This document shows positions 13,401 through 22,954 of a DNA stretch of 64,000 nt, one piece after another. Location: contig OW121743.1 in assembly GCA_933228675.1 (NCBI GenBank), positions 116,816,542 to 116,880,541 of the forward strand. Direction: 5' to 3'. The stretch comes from Stomorhina lunata. Taxonomy: Eukaryota; Arthropoda; Insecta; Diptera; Rhiniidae. The notes beneath the pieces were generated by a model. It was not told the DNA's origin. It worked only from the letters and a program-made list of their open reading frames with translations, and did not search any database. The translations under genes and the position numbers were made by a program. Numbering within the stretch: the stretch's first letter is position 1; each line of letters starts with the position of its first letter.

Positions 13401-16400
13401 GATGTGGATGGTTCAGAACGATTCTTTCTTAATCTTAGTGGTACTAGGGATGCCATAAAAACGCTTCTGTAGTCATTTGTGTTCTGATGAGATGTTGATT
13501 GTTTGTATTCCGGTAATCCAGATAAACCGTCACATCCCCATTTACATATTAAAGTTAAGTCCTTGTTGTCAAGTTTCTTGGCTTCTTCTTCAGACAATGT
13601 AGTAGATATCAGCCTTGATGCCGTATTTTCCAATAATTTTGATAAATCCACAGATGCACTTTCGTCTCCTATCACGTTTGTTGGTATTAAGTTTTTTTTG
13701 GTTTTTAATAACGCATTATATCCTGGTAAAATTGAGTGTCCTTTGTCTCGTAATGCCTTACAGAGTTTAATATATTTATTTTTACTCAATTTCAACTCGA
13801 GCATAAGAGCAAGTGCTTCTTCCTCCGAAAATTCTGATTGAGAAGAAGGAGTTGGTATACTCTTAATAATTCGCTTAAGACGTTTAGGAGAAGCCTCTGG
13901 GAGAATATCTGCTATTTGTTTAGCTTCAGCTGGTTGATTATTTCGTTTGAGCACTTCCTTAAAGGAATCTTTGATTTCAGTATCCGAATGAGTAGAAAGA
14001 ACTTCGGATAATCGCATCTTTTTAGATCTTTCTCCGAGATCATCATAGTTTTTTAGAGGGGCTCCAGCACCAGAAGTTTTAAGCTCAATTGAGTCCTTCA
14101 GCCAGTCTTTAAATTTAGATTCAAATCTTTTTAAACAGTAATTAACCGACTTAATTTTAAGTTCAAATAACTTTACAAATTTTACGACTTTGTCTTCCTC
14201 ACTATTGAGAATCATGGAGTTAGTTTGACTTTTAGCATATCGCATGATTATTTTAATTTTTTCTGCTCTCGAACTGCTTGGTTGTTCAAAAAGAATATCG
14301 CACAACACTTTAAATTCCAATGTTATAGCCATGATGTTTTAACTGTTAATAGCAGTTACATTTAAAACTTTCTTTTTTATATTAAAAAAAAATCATTTTT
14401 TATATATACCTGTATCCAAAGAATAATAAAGAAATCAATGAATTAATGTATTTTTTACCTCTAAAAATAGGTGCATATATAACTCAACCAATATGTGCGT
14501 CTCGTAAAACCTACCTGTATGGAGGTGAGTAACCATATCCTTTCTGACCATTATGAAAAACCCAAGTTGTAACAATTTTTACCTATTGCATTAACTTTCA
14601 CATTAAAAAACATTTTATAACCTTAACATAATTTTGCAATTTTTTCAAATACACCAATTTTAAATACCGGAAAAATGCCTTTAAATCTTATTTTAAATAA
14701 ATTGTCACACTGTTACTATAAAAGTACTCTTCTAATTAAACTTTTGCTACAAATTATGGATATATTACCTTTACACTGTTATCAAAATCGGTGCCTTACT
14801 CGTACTTACTTATTTAGAATCTTTTACTAAAATTTTATTTTTTAGCTTGGAACAAAAGGCAAAATCGAATAAAATTTTTTTAAGTCATTCTTATAATGTT
14901 TTCTTTAAAAAAATAAAAAACTATTTATATCTTTTTGAAGAAAATATTTGTTTATTAGCGAAGGATCATTGTCATCTTAAAAATAGTGAAATATTTGAGT
15001 ATGATAATTAACTTTATATGCACAAATTCATCACTTATATTTAAATAAACAGTGTAAAAATGCTACGGGGGCCAAACTTTTCAGAGTTTTTTAAGACTCG
15101 GTATTAATGCTTTATATACATGTTTAGTATCATTAGATCGGGAAAGACTAGGAGATTAGCACTAAGTAAAAGTTTTTTTTAAGTGCGTTACTTTTTTTAC
15201 ACTTTGTATCGTAAAACAAAAAAAAATTGTTTTTCTGCTTTTTTAAGGAAAATATTTTTAATCTTTGATATTCTGTGGAAATGACATGGATAAAGATATT
15301 ACAATGAAATTTTGTAGTAATGTAGACCAATAAGATGTAAAAGCAATAGACTAAAAAAAATTCCCAATTTTAACTTAAAAATTCCCCAATTCCCAACTGG
15401 GGAAAAAGGTCTTTCAAAAAATGAGTTTTTTTACAAATATGGCAACACTGTCTCTATTTGCAGCGCGTTTCAGAAAAAACTTTTCTAATCAATAACAGAT
15501 ATATTGGAAAATATGAACATTATAATTTTTTTCAAATCGGTGCTTTGCCTTTTGAGAAATTTTTGTTTAAACTAATTTTTTTTTTTACAAATTGCCATTT
15601 TTTGGAGAGGACATGTGCGAGGACCAAAAGTCCAATTAGCAAGAAATTTGTTTTATACGCATTCTCATTATGTTTTCTTTTAAAAACTTTAAAAATCTTT
15701 TTATGTTTCTTAAGAAAATATTTTTTTATTAGTGAAAAAATATAGCTATCTTTTGGGGAAAAACTAAAAAAAAAGCGAAATTTTTTGTAAGTTTCAACTT
15801 TGAATATTTTTAACTTTTAAACAAAAGAAGATTTCTATAACTAACTTGCACAAAAATTATTCAGAATTTTATTACAAATTTAAAGAATATTCTTAAAAAA
15901 TTTTTGGTCCTCAGATGCGTCCACCAGATCAAAAAAAGCTTAAAAAAAGAGGTAAAAAATCAACCTAAAAATTCCTTTTTACCCAAATATCTCGAAATCC
16001 AAAGGAGATAACCTACACATTTAAGCATATTTTTTGTAGATCTTCTCAAGGACAACTTAAGTTTAAAATTTCTTTTCAATCCATACATAAATGGATTTTT
16101 GGCGAATTTTTAAAAAAATCGAACACCCGAGGTGACCAACTTTGAAGGTCCATCAATCACTCTCCCGACCCCTCATGGACCAGTGCTTTTAAAAACCAAC
16201 TCAAATACTCCTTGACTACCACCATGTCAAATTTCATTCAAATATCTCCAGTCGTTCAAAAGTTACAGAATTATTTCCAAAAAAAAGCGTCCGTAAACCA
16301 CTGTGCGAACGACGACTAAACTGGATTAGAGTGGCTGTATATATATTTCTGTTGTAAAATATATAATTATAAATATAATTATATGTGTTCTTGTTCAATA

Positions 16401-19400
16401 TGGTCACCTTATAAAATGTAAACAAAAAATATTTATTATTTCAAATAAAATTATTTAAATACAATAATCTTGTGTAATAATAAAAGAATAAAATAAAAAA
16501 AAAATTGCAAATGTTGTGAGTGCGCGATATGTCCGAAAGTGTAAGTAATTTGTGCAAATAAAAAATCAACAAAAATGGCGTCAACAACGTTTATTCGTCG
16601 CAAATGTGTTCAATCGACGAATTTACAAGACGAATTTTTAAATCCGAATTCGTCGTGCTGGACGAAATTAGTCATTCGTCCCAATTGTGTTTCTACCTTA
16701 TTAATGAAACTAAGCAGGTGGAACACCAGTTAAAATACAATCAAGTTCAGAGTCAGAAGATGATGAAGTTTCCCAACAACCCTCATGCTCTTCGAAGATG
16801 CAGAAAGTTTTTAACACCATTCCTGACCAATTTTGTGCTCAATTCGCGATGTGCTTCAGTAAAATGTTTTTAGATAAAACCTTCACGTTCTCAGCTTTAA
16901 AGGTATTTTTGAAAAACTTTTAATGCAAATCGGTTATAAATGACATCGTTTTCATACCTTTTATGTGATTTGGTCTCAGTTTGTTATCTAAAACCATTAA
17001 AAACAATATATACTTTTTTGCACGATTTTCCAAATATTCATAAAATTTTAGCAAAAAATTTTTTGGTTTTAGGTGTTAAATTTTAAGAAATTTAAGTTTT
17101 CGTTTCGTCATTTACACCTGTCGTATGTAAATGCTTCGTTCGGTTTTTTTACGTTTTTGAAACTTGCATGCCAATTACTCTAAGAAGTGCAAACTTACGC
17201 TACTAAAATTTTGTGTTCAATATACCTGGAGTCTTAGGAGTTCAAATCCATAATTAGATTTTCCGTACACCTAAGAGTACAAAAATTATTCGAGTTTAAA
17301 GTCGGTTTCATAGGAATTAGAACTGTTTGATTTCTGTCTATATATAATATCTTTTCAAGTACGAATTGTTTTATGGTTTTTTGTTCATTGTTTAAAAATG
17401 TGCGACTTTTTTTGTTGAGCGCGACTTTTTCTGCGACTTTTTTTTTAAAAAGCGACTTTTTTTGCGACTTTTTCAAATTTGTCAGCGGTAACGCTGACCA
17501 CGAGTCAGACTCGTTATAAACATGTTAGGCTCAGAAATTGTACCACGAGCCAGACTCGTGGAAATTCGTCAAGGGGTTAAAATTTAACTATGTAAAGTTT
17601 TGGAGTTTTTATACCCACCATCAAACAGAATGGGGGGTATATTGAGATTGTCATTCCGTTTGTAATTTCCTTAATATTATCTCAATAACCAAAATTGAAG
17701 TATATTCTGAATCCTTATGAAATTCTAAGAAATTCTCTTGAGCGATGTCCGTCTGTCTATTGTCGGCACGATAAAACCTTAACGAAAGGATATAGGTCAC
17801 AGAAATTAGACATAAATATTCTTCATTTCTAGGAAAATTTTGGTATTAAAATCGGGCAAAATCGATTCACCTCGTCTAGGCTAATTGCTTATTTGCTAAT
17901 AAATGACAAATTATACTACTAGCTATGATGATAATTTGGTATATAGAAGTTTTACATAAGTACTAGGGAGCATATAAAATTTCATCGAAATCGGTTCACA
18001 TTTAACCAGAGCTCCCATACAAAATCTTACGGAAACAGCCTAAATTCCACCTAAAATACACTTAAATGCCAATAAATGTTAAACTATAATAGCTTTGGCC
18101 ACTTAACACAAGAAAGTCTTATATCAATGCCAGCCAGTGTGCAAAATTTTGTCACAATCGATCACCATTTGACCATAGCTCCCATATAAAAAACTTACGG
18201 AAACACAAAAATACAAAAAGAAAAGGGGGTTTATGTCCGTCTGTCCGTCACATAAAATCACGATAGAGCCTTAACGAGAAAAGCTAGAATCACAAAATTT
18301 TACAAAAGTATTTTTGATATATTGAGAAAGTTGTGTATTGAAAAAGGACAAAATCGGTTCACATTTAGTTAGAGCTCCCATATAACCCCGTCCCGGGAAA
18401 CACATTAATGCTGAATTGAATACAATTGTAATAGCTATGAGAAGTAAACTTAGAATAGGGAAGTTTTATGCAACTATTGTTCAGTATGTCAAAATTTATA
18501 GGAATCAGTCCATATTTGACTATAGCTTTCATATAAAAAACATTCCCGGAAACCAAAAAAAAAAAAATTACAAAAGCCAGTTAAAAGCTATTAAATTAGA
18601 AACTATGACACCTATGACCACTATGACCACTAAAGGAATAAGCTCCATATAAATACCAGCCAGTGTGTAAAATTTTTTTACAATCGGTCAACATTTGGCT
18701 ATAATTCTTTTATATATCATCCCCTTTTTATATCTACAATCGAAAAGATTCGGAGGTACAATCAGCATATTAAGATTGCGCCAAGGAAATTAGATAGCTA
18801 TTAATCAATGTCCATACTTTATATACGGTAGATGCATTAGGAACTCCTAATAAAATACATGGACTTTTCGTATTACTATCAACATCTATACTAACTAAAT
18901 ATTAAGCTAAACGAAAAGTATTTAACAGGTTATTAATGCTAAACTATACCCGGTTATGAGATTAAATTTTGTGCAAAGTAAATACTAGGAAAACTACTTA
19001 GATACTTTCAAATGTTGAACTATAAAACTTTAGTCCAAATATTTTACTCGCGTAACATTTGTTTTCGAATTTGTTCCACATTTTGAATTAGCTACACCTT
19101 TGTAGATATATGAGATATATTTCTAAATTTAACACAAATTGATGGTGGGTATATAAGATTCGGCACAGCCTTACTTGTTAGTGTTGGCTTTTGTACTGGA
19201 AGCATGGTCAAATATGGACTCATAAATTTCATTCGAAAACATATTTCTATATTTCAAGATCCTCATGCTCCTAACCGAACAAGTTGTTTAAAGCTTGAAA
19301 TTGGGGACGATATGGGATACGAAACTACCCTGGTCCAACCAAAATATGTTTATATTATGGTTAGATAAATTTGTAAAATTACATTTTAGTTAAACTATTT

Positions 19401-22229
19401 TATGTGCTATGGTCCCGTAAGTACAAAAACACCCGAATTTAAATTTTTTTTTTACAATTTGTTATTTTTGAAGTGGTTGTCATAGTTATATAACCATATG
19501 TGACAGTGCATAGAGAAAGTGAGCTAAGGGTAAAAAATAAGGGTAAACAAATAATATTTAAATCTTTAAATTGGCTCTCCTAAACAAAACCGTTTTTACC
19601 CTTAGGTCCCTTATCTTTGTATTGAAAACTACATTAATGGATTAGGAATAAATTTACCCTTAAGTAGTGCTAATTAAAGTTTTTGAGTGATCAACGATTT
19701 TGGAGTTATTTACATTAAAATTTTAAAATTTTTGCAAAACCGAAAAATTTTATTTTCTAAAAATGCATAAAAAATCGAAAATGGAAAAAACTTACCATAC
19801 AAAGTCTATTATTTAAAAAAAAGTGGTAAATGACACAATTTTCAAGATACTTTCATGAATCATAGGTACTCCTAAAAATATTGATTCCCGAAATTTAGTG
19901 TCAAGTTGCATAAAGCCACAAATTAGCCGTAACATATCAACATGAAAATAACCCTTGATACAAAAATCACTCTTTAAAATTTTCTTGAAATTAACCATAT
20001 CTGATTATAGGACTTAGTTGGGTAGCACGTAGACTACCGGTCGCTGCATCTTAGTTTTTTGTTTTAAGTAATTGAAAAAAAAAAAATAATTTATGTTTCT
20101 GAAAGATAATTTTGTTGCCGAATTAAACAGAAAATAAAGAGAAAATAGACAGTTTTCGAGTTACAAGAATATTTATTCGCAACCTCCTCCATTTTTTATA
20201 GAGATTATCTCAAAAACTAGAACTAACACAAAAAAACAGTTGGCACCATTGAATTCAGCGTACTCGTACTCGGTTTTTTTCACAACTGCTTTTCATTTTC
20301 TGGCAAAGGATGGGGTAAACATAGCAAATTCAGCATTTGATTAACATAATTCTCTACTCCTTAGTATTTGCTATGCACTCCGATGAAACATTTTTTAAAG
20401 ATATAACGAAACATCATCACTCTTTTTCATTTTAGGTTGTTACAACTAGTGGACCTCGCAAACCCCATCGTCAGTCATCGAATGCATTTTCAACAACATC
20501 TAATGATTTATATCGCAGCAATCAAGATGTTTTCAGTTATTACAATTGTTCAAATATGGAACTTCATCAAACTCACCATCATCAGCATCAACATCACAAT
20601 GCGAATCATATGGCCAACGACTCTAATGGACAACATGATAGTATAGATTCCACAAGACCCAGTTTAAGTCAAGCTGAACTGCAAACACTAGCGACCTCAA
20701 CGAACACACAACACCAGCAGCAGCAACAGCCAAGAGTATGTCTAGAGACCTCATTTACAAATCTGCACAGTCCTCAAATGTCGCATAAACATCCACATTT
20801 TGGGGAGAGTATAAGTTCCAGTAAGGCCTCTTCTTTGGCGGGCAGTATTCTAAGTCGTAGTCAAATCAGCTGTATACAGTATGACATATCAAGTGCAATG
20901 GAGAACAGCATAGCAACAGTAGCACGTAAGAGTCCAATTAAAATTAATAATGAAGTAGCTAAAGTGGAATCAGTTGAATTGGTGTTACAGCCTCCCAAAA
21001 CCAAATGTGTGGCTTTTGAGGATACTCCCTCGCCTTTAAGGAACCTGAAACGTCAACATTCTGCCAAAATAGAAAAGAAGCCCAAAACTCTTCCTATACC
21101 ACCCCTGAGGAGAGCTTCAGATATTACAAATGGCACTGAAGCAGATGAATGGATGGGTTTGGCACCTTTAGCCAGTCCTGAAACCCTTTCAGAAATATCC
21201 AGTATATCTTCACGTAATAGTGTGCGTAATAGTTTAGGAACTAGTATAGATCATTACTTGCACAATGCAACCAATAACAATGTGACGGATATTAATGATG
21301 TATTCGAATCACAATTGCACACACCCACTGTCCTTAGGAGAGCACCAAAATTTATTGAAAATCTGTCCAGTTGCGCCGAAGATAGTCGAAATGTTGACCA
21401 GTATAAACGCATGAGTAGGGTGATTGTACCGCCTCCTTTATTTACGCCTGTCATACAGGATTCCAGTGAGGAGGAGGACAGCTTTGAATCCGCTAATAGT
21501 TACAAAAAGGTTGCCAGCTCAACAACTCCCAGTAGCATCAATGGGGGTAGTCGTATAATTCCTAAGACTTCCTCAGTCCAATGTCATCGTAGGCAAAATT
21601 CAAAATCAGCCGATCAACTAGACGAAGTTGTGAACTCAACGAATAAACAGCAAAACGAGGTGAGTAACGCTCGTAAACTCACCTTTAGCGATAGCAATAT
21701 TTTAAACGACAACGATGAAAGTGCTCCAACATGTGTCAACTGTCGCAATGCTCACTGTAGCTGTAGTAATCAAATGAACACCATTAAATCGGCTTCACAA
21801 GATACCACATTTTATAGTGCAAATTCATCGATCGATTGCATGTCTTCGGAGACTAATTCAAATCCCTACATTATGCCAGAGGGTGTTTTAGAATCGCATT
21901 TTCCCCTGCACCAGGATGCATTTACAAACACAACGGATTTGTATTCAAAAAACTATGCAAACAACGATCATCTGCAACAGCAAGATCATCATCAAATGCC
22001 AAAGAAGTCGGCATTCAACTCGCCATTATCCTCCTTGGGTCGAGGCAAGCGGAAAAACTGTATATATCCCTCGGCAATGTCATCACAACCGCTTTATGCG
22101 GCAATCGGTGACAATGTTAAACTGTTTACTACTAACAATACCACCACAAATATACCTGAATTAACAATTGCAAATGGTTCTTCTAGTCCTAGTCCAAGAC
22201 CCCGTACACCAAACGAAAGTAGTGTTTAA
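1446..22229 (+). CDS. inaE: Diacylglycerol lipase alpha (inaE), spliced, 13 coding exons
   Basis: sn-1-specific diacylglycerol lipase of the plasma membrane. It converts diacylglycerol to 2-monoacylglycerol, and in Drosophila it is needed for photoreceptor TRP signalling. Exons with clean GT/AG borders and continuous phase are 1446-1540, 1615-1721, 1859-1963, 2048-2152, 2235-2412, 3051-3470, 3535-4059, 4459-4600, 4665-4769, 8077-8204, 8424-8447, 9043-9175 and 20436-22229, giving 1286 aa. The N-terminus starts [18 protein letters not shown], as in animal DAGL-alpha. Four hydrophobic segments lie in exons 1-5. The lipase_3 domain follows, with the GHSLG elbow (nucleophile Ser479), Asp531 in GKDVVPRIG and His678 in LQDHMP, the expected catalytic triad. 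The ATG directly follows a splice acceptor, so a non-coding 5' exon must lie upstream, probably outside the window. Introns 9 and 12 are expanded by repeats. Identification is very secure; exact borders are by eye. Confidence 0.93.
2437..2842. repeat. 12-bp satellite array in inaE intron 5
   Basis: About 34 tandem copies of ACTAAGACATAG with few variants (AGACTTAG, AGTCTAAG, AGACTACG). It lies inside the intron 2413-3050. Scattered imperfect units also occur at 1168-1222, in the 5' flank of the same gene. Confidence 0.95.
4905..5000. repeat. Short inverted repeat at edge of type-A element
   Basis: GAGGTTAGGAAGTAAA near 4912 and TTTACTTCCTAACCTC ending near 4997 can pair with a ~55-nt loop. 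It sits next to the left end of the large repeat in inaE intron 9. Confidence 0.6.
5000..7980 (+). repeat. Type-A minisatellite element, copy in inaE intron 9
   Basis: This non-coding element of about 3 kb consists of a head at 5000-5300, a 30-bp-unit array at 5360-5805, a unique block at 5807-6110 and a second array at 6120-7880. The second array carries a higher-order repeat marked by ATGGAGTAGAA at about 6327, 6627, 6901, 7176, 7451 and 7847. The same head-array-unique order occurs inverted at 26460-28870. Long open frames here (poly Phe/Ile/Lys/Asn) are by-products of the AT repeat. Confidence 0.85.
8424..8447 (+). CDS. inaE: inaE 24-nt micro-exon (exon 11)
   Basis: Flanked by TTTACAG and GTAGGA, this exon adds 24 nt without changing phase (phase 2 in and out). 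It encodes the residues linking ...RADE to RNVLKS, reading EKKYDRGWR across its borders. It could be skipped without breaking the frame, because exon 10 could join exon 12 directly. I placed it because both splice sites are good and the phases match; transcripts have not been seen. Confidence 0.65.
9043..9271 (+). CDS. inaE: inaE exon 12 with read-through short-isoform stop
   Basis: Exon 12 completes the lipase domain, including His678. If the donor at 9176 (AAAAAG then GTAATT) is used, the transcript joins the distant exon at 20436. If it is not used, the frame stays open for 32 more codons and stops at TAA 9269-9271, giving a 720-residue protein that has the full catalytic domain but no long regulatory tail. 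An AATAAA at 9727-9732 could end this short transcript. Two inaE protein classes differing at the C-terminus are known in Drosophila, which fits. The short isoform here is inferred from the open frame and not proven. Confidence 0.6.
9727..9732 (+). terminator. Candidate poly(A) signal, inaE short form
   Basis: AATAAA 456 bp after the 9271 stop, in an AT-rich run. It is plausible for the short inaE transcript, but AATAAA is common by chance in sequence this AT-rich. Confidence 0.35.
10773..12131. repeat. Transib left inverted arm
   Basis: Mirror of 14943-16305, with only scattered substitutions seen by eye in the outer 200 bp. It carries no recognisable gene; its short open stretches repeat in the other arm. 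The inner border fades near an A/T-rich run and is uncertain by some tens of bases. Confidence 0.85.
12297..14332 (-). pseudogene. Transib transposase (RAG1-related), one frameshift
   Basis: DDE transposase of the Transib superfamily, the lineage related to vertebrate RAG1. Two minus-strand frames, 14332-12869 (487 aa) and 12872-12297 (191 aa), are parts of one protein. The first has WGCDGLSG (Asp268), TMIDGK (Asp383), a CSLCG cysteine pair and [12 protein letters not shown]. The second has [22 protein letters not shown] (His89 and His94, spaced like the RAG1 zinc-binding pair) and EEAQEARN with the third catalytic acid. The frame changes at an A8 run (minus strand; T8 at 12896-12903). Downstream of the run the homologous reading lies in the -1 frame, so either one base was lost or slippage is used. 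Otherwise there are no stops. Confidence 0.92.
14943..16305. repeat. Transib right inverted arm
   Basis: Reverse complement of the left arm, ending at CCACTGTG 16305 followed by the CGAAC duplication. The arm lies upstream of the minus-strand transposase start (14332), so it or the 600-bp spacer would contain the promoter. Confidence 0.85.
17609..19180. mobile_element. mini-me-like / GTCY-type non-coding element
   Basis: It begins TATACCCACCATC and ends GATGGTGGGTATATAAGA, forming short inverted ends. Inside are the block TTGTCATTCCGTTTGTAAT and GTCCGTCTGTC runs (17746 and 18233), known from abundant non-coding Drosophila repeats of the mini-me kind. A motif like AGAGCTCCCATATAA plus TTACGGAAAC recurs about five times at roughly 190-280 bp spacing. 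There is no coding capacity. Exact family assignment is tentative. Confidence 0.5.
20125..20275 (-). repeat. Dispersed repeat shared with exportin-7 intron 3
   Basis: In reverse complement this reads GGAGGAGGTTGCGAATAAAT and then AACTCGAAAACTGTCTATTTTCT. The same order occurs at about 42330-42470 on the plus strand, 22 kb away. No protein is encoded. Confidence 0.6.
20436..22229 (+). CDS. inaE: inaE long-isoform terminal exon (regulatory tail)
   Basis: This 598-codon exon starts after the acceptor TTTTAG in phase 0 with exon 12 and opens [18 protein letters not shown]. The tail (residues 690-1286) is low-complexity and rich in Ser, Asn, Gln and His, with a His/Gln-rich tract near 20560-20730. 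It has many Ser-Pro sites and an acidic [10 protein letters not shown] stretch. A PPPLF motif at 21429-21443 (residues 1021-1025) fits the PPxxF consensus by which mammalian DAGL-alpha binds Homer. The tail of mammalian DAGL-alpha is likewise a disordered, phosphorylated regulatory region. The stop is TAA 22227-22229. The exon lies 11.3 kb downstream of exon 12. Confidence 0.88.
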   Translation, partial: VVTTSGPRKPHRQSSNAFSTTSNDLYRSNQDVFSYYNCSNMELHQTHHHQHQHHNANHMANDSNGQHDSIDSTRPSLSQAELQTLATSTNTQHQQQQQPRVCLETSFTNLHSPQMSHKHPHFGESISSSKASSLAGSILSRSQISCIQYDISSAMENSIATVARKSPIKINNEVAKVESVELVLQPPKTKCVAFEDTPSPLRNLKRQHSAKIEKKPKTLPIPPLRRASDITNGTEADEWMGLAPLASPETLSEISSISSRNSVRNSLGTSIDHYLHNATNNNVTDINDVFESQLHTPTVLRRAPKFIENLSSCAEDSRNVDQYKRMSRVIVPPPLFTPVIQDSSEEEDSFESANSYKKVASSTTPSSINGGSRIIPKTSSVQCHRRQNSKSADQLDEVVNSTNKQQNEVSNARKLTFSDSNILNDNDESAPTCVNCRNAHCSCSNQMNTIKSASQDTTFYSANSSIDCMSSETNSNPYIMPEGVLESHFPLHQDAFTNTTDLYSKNYANNDHLQQQDHHQMPKKSAFNSPLSSLGRGKRKNCIYPSAMSSQPLYAAIGDNVKLFTTNNTTTNIPELTIANGSSSPSPRPRTPNESSV

Positions 22230-22683
22230 TGCAATTAGTACAATATTTAGTAAAAAGAGAAAAAGCGATTTAGAGATGAGAAGAGTTCTTTAGTTTTCAG
22301 AGTTTTTTAGTTTGCAAGACATTATTCTGACTATCAACAAGAAATTGGGGTCGTAAACTTTAATATTGGTTACATAACCAATTCAGCAATATCAGATTTT
22401 GAAATAAAAAATTTGAGAAAAATAGGGTGGATCAATAAGTCTGGGACTTTTTGAATAAAACAGGTTAATTAATTTTAATTTTTTTTACATAGTCTGCTTT
22501 GAGTTCTACACACTTAATTCACCGTTTCTCCAATTTGTGTTCGGATAAGGAAGCAATTTGTAGTCCAATAAATTAAAAAATCGACCCATGACTGTTTTGA
22601 CTGCTGTTTAGTCTCCGATGTGTTGTGGTGTATAAATGTTACGAAACGGAGCAAAAATTCTTCAATATTGGGGTTGAACAATA

Positions 22684-22953
22684 GAGTTGTTCGAAAAAAA
22701 AGTTGTGTCAGTCACCCCCCAGGACTAAAAATAATGTAAAAACAATTCTAAAAAAATTGTTTTTATTTTTTGCCACGCCTACAAATACCAACCATTTTTA
22801 TAGGACTAAAAAAGGCGACACAGTGAACAAAATACTAAAAGGGAGGTATTTGTAGGCGTGACAAAAAAATTTTTAGAATTGTTTTTGCATTTTCTTATAT
22901 CCTAGGGGGTGACTGGCACAACTTTTATTTTTTGTATAGAAGGCGAACCGCTC
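22684..22953. mobile_element. TA-target palindromic MITE
   Basis: The element is nearly a whole palindrome: AAAGTTGTGTCAGTCACCCCC and GCCACGCCTACAAATACC on the left are mirrored on the right. Outer ends are GAG..GTTCG and CGAACCGCTC with TA on both sides (22682-22683 and 22954-22955). It has no coding capacity. A truncated relative lies at 894-1045. Confidence 0.8.
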
Positions 22954-22954
22954 T

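Larger units (their letters stand above)
10773..16305 (-). mobile_element. Transib DNA transposon with ~1.36-kb inverted arms
   Basis: Both ends read CACAGTGGTTTACGGACGC inward. The flanks are identical CGAAC 5-mers (10768-10772 and 16306-16310), which fits the 5-bp GC-rich duplications known for Transib. The arms, 10773 to about 12131 and about 14943 to 16305, are near-identical in inverted orientation; 11747-11929 and 15148-15330 even encode the same 60 codons. The core holds one transposase gene on the minus strand. Typical Transib termini are short, so these arms are unusual. Arm borders are approximate. Confidence 0.93.
10607..16693. mobile_element. TTCGTC-rich inverted-repeat element
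   Basis: GAAACACAATTGG at 10607-10619 is mirrored by CCAATTGTGTTTC at 16681-16693. Inside both ends are many GACGAA/TTCGTC motifs (10620-10772 and 16594-16680). It lies within the hAT-like element and contains Transib. I could not find a convincing target duplication, so the class is unknown. Confidence 0.55.
10203..17496. mobile_element. hAT-like element hosting nested insertions
   Basis: Termini CAGCGTTACCG and CGGTAACGCTG are inverted repeats. Flanking 8-mers are ACGACGAG (10195-10202) and ACCACGAG (17497-17504), matching 7 of 8, as expected for an aged hAT target duplication. Subterminal GCGAC/GTCGC motifs cluster at both ends (10218-10320 and 17400-17480), another hAT habit. No hAT transposase was recognised; an EDDE-containing open stretch near 16740-16900 might be a remnant. 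The middle is filled by later insertions, including Transib. It lies in inaE intron 12. Confidence 0.7.

Noticed and set aside
13503..13841. 112-codon plus-strand frame
   Set aside because: It is the antisense of the Transib transposase gene.
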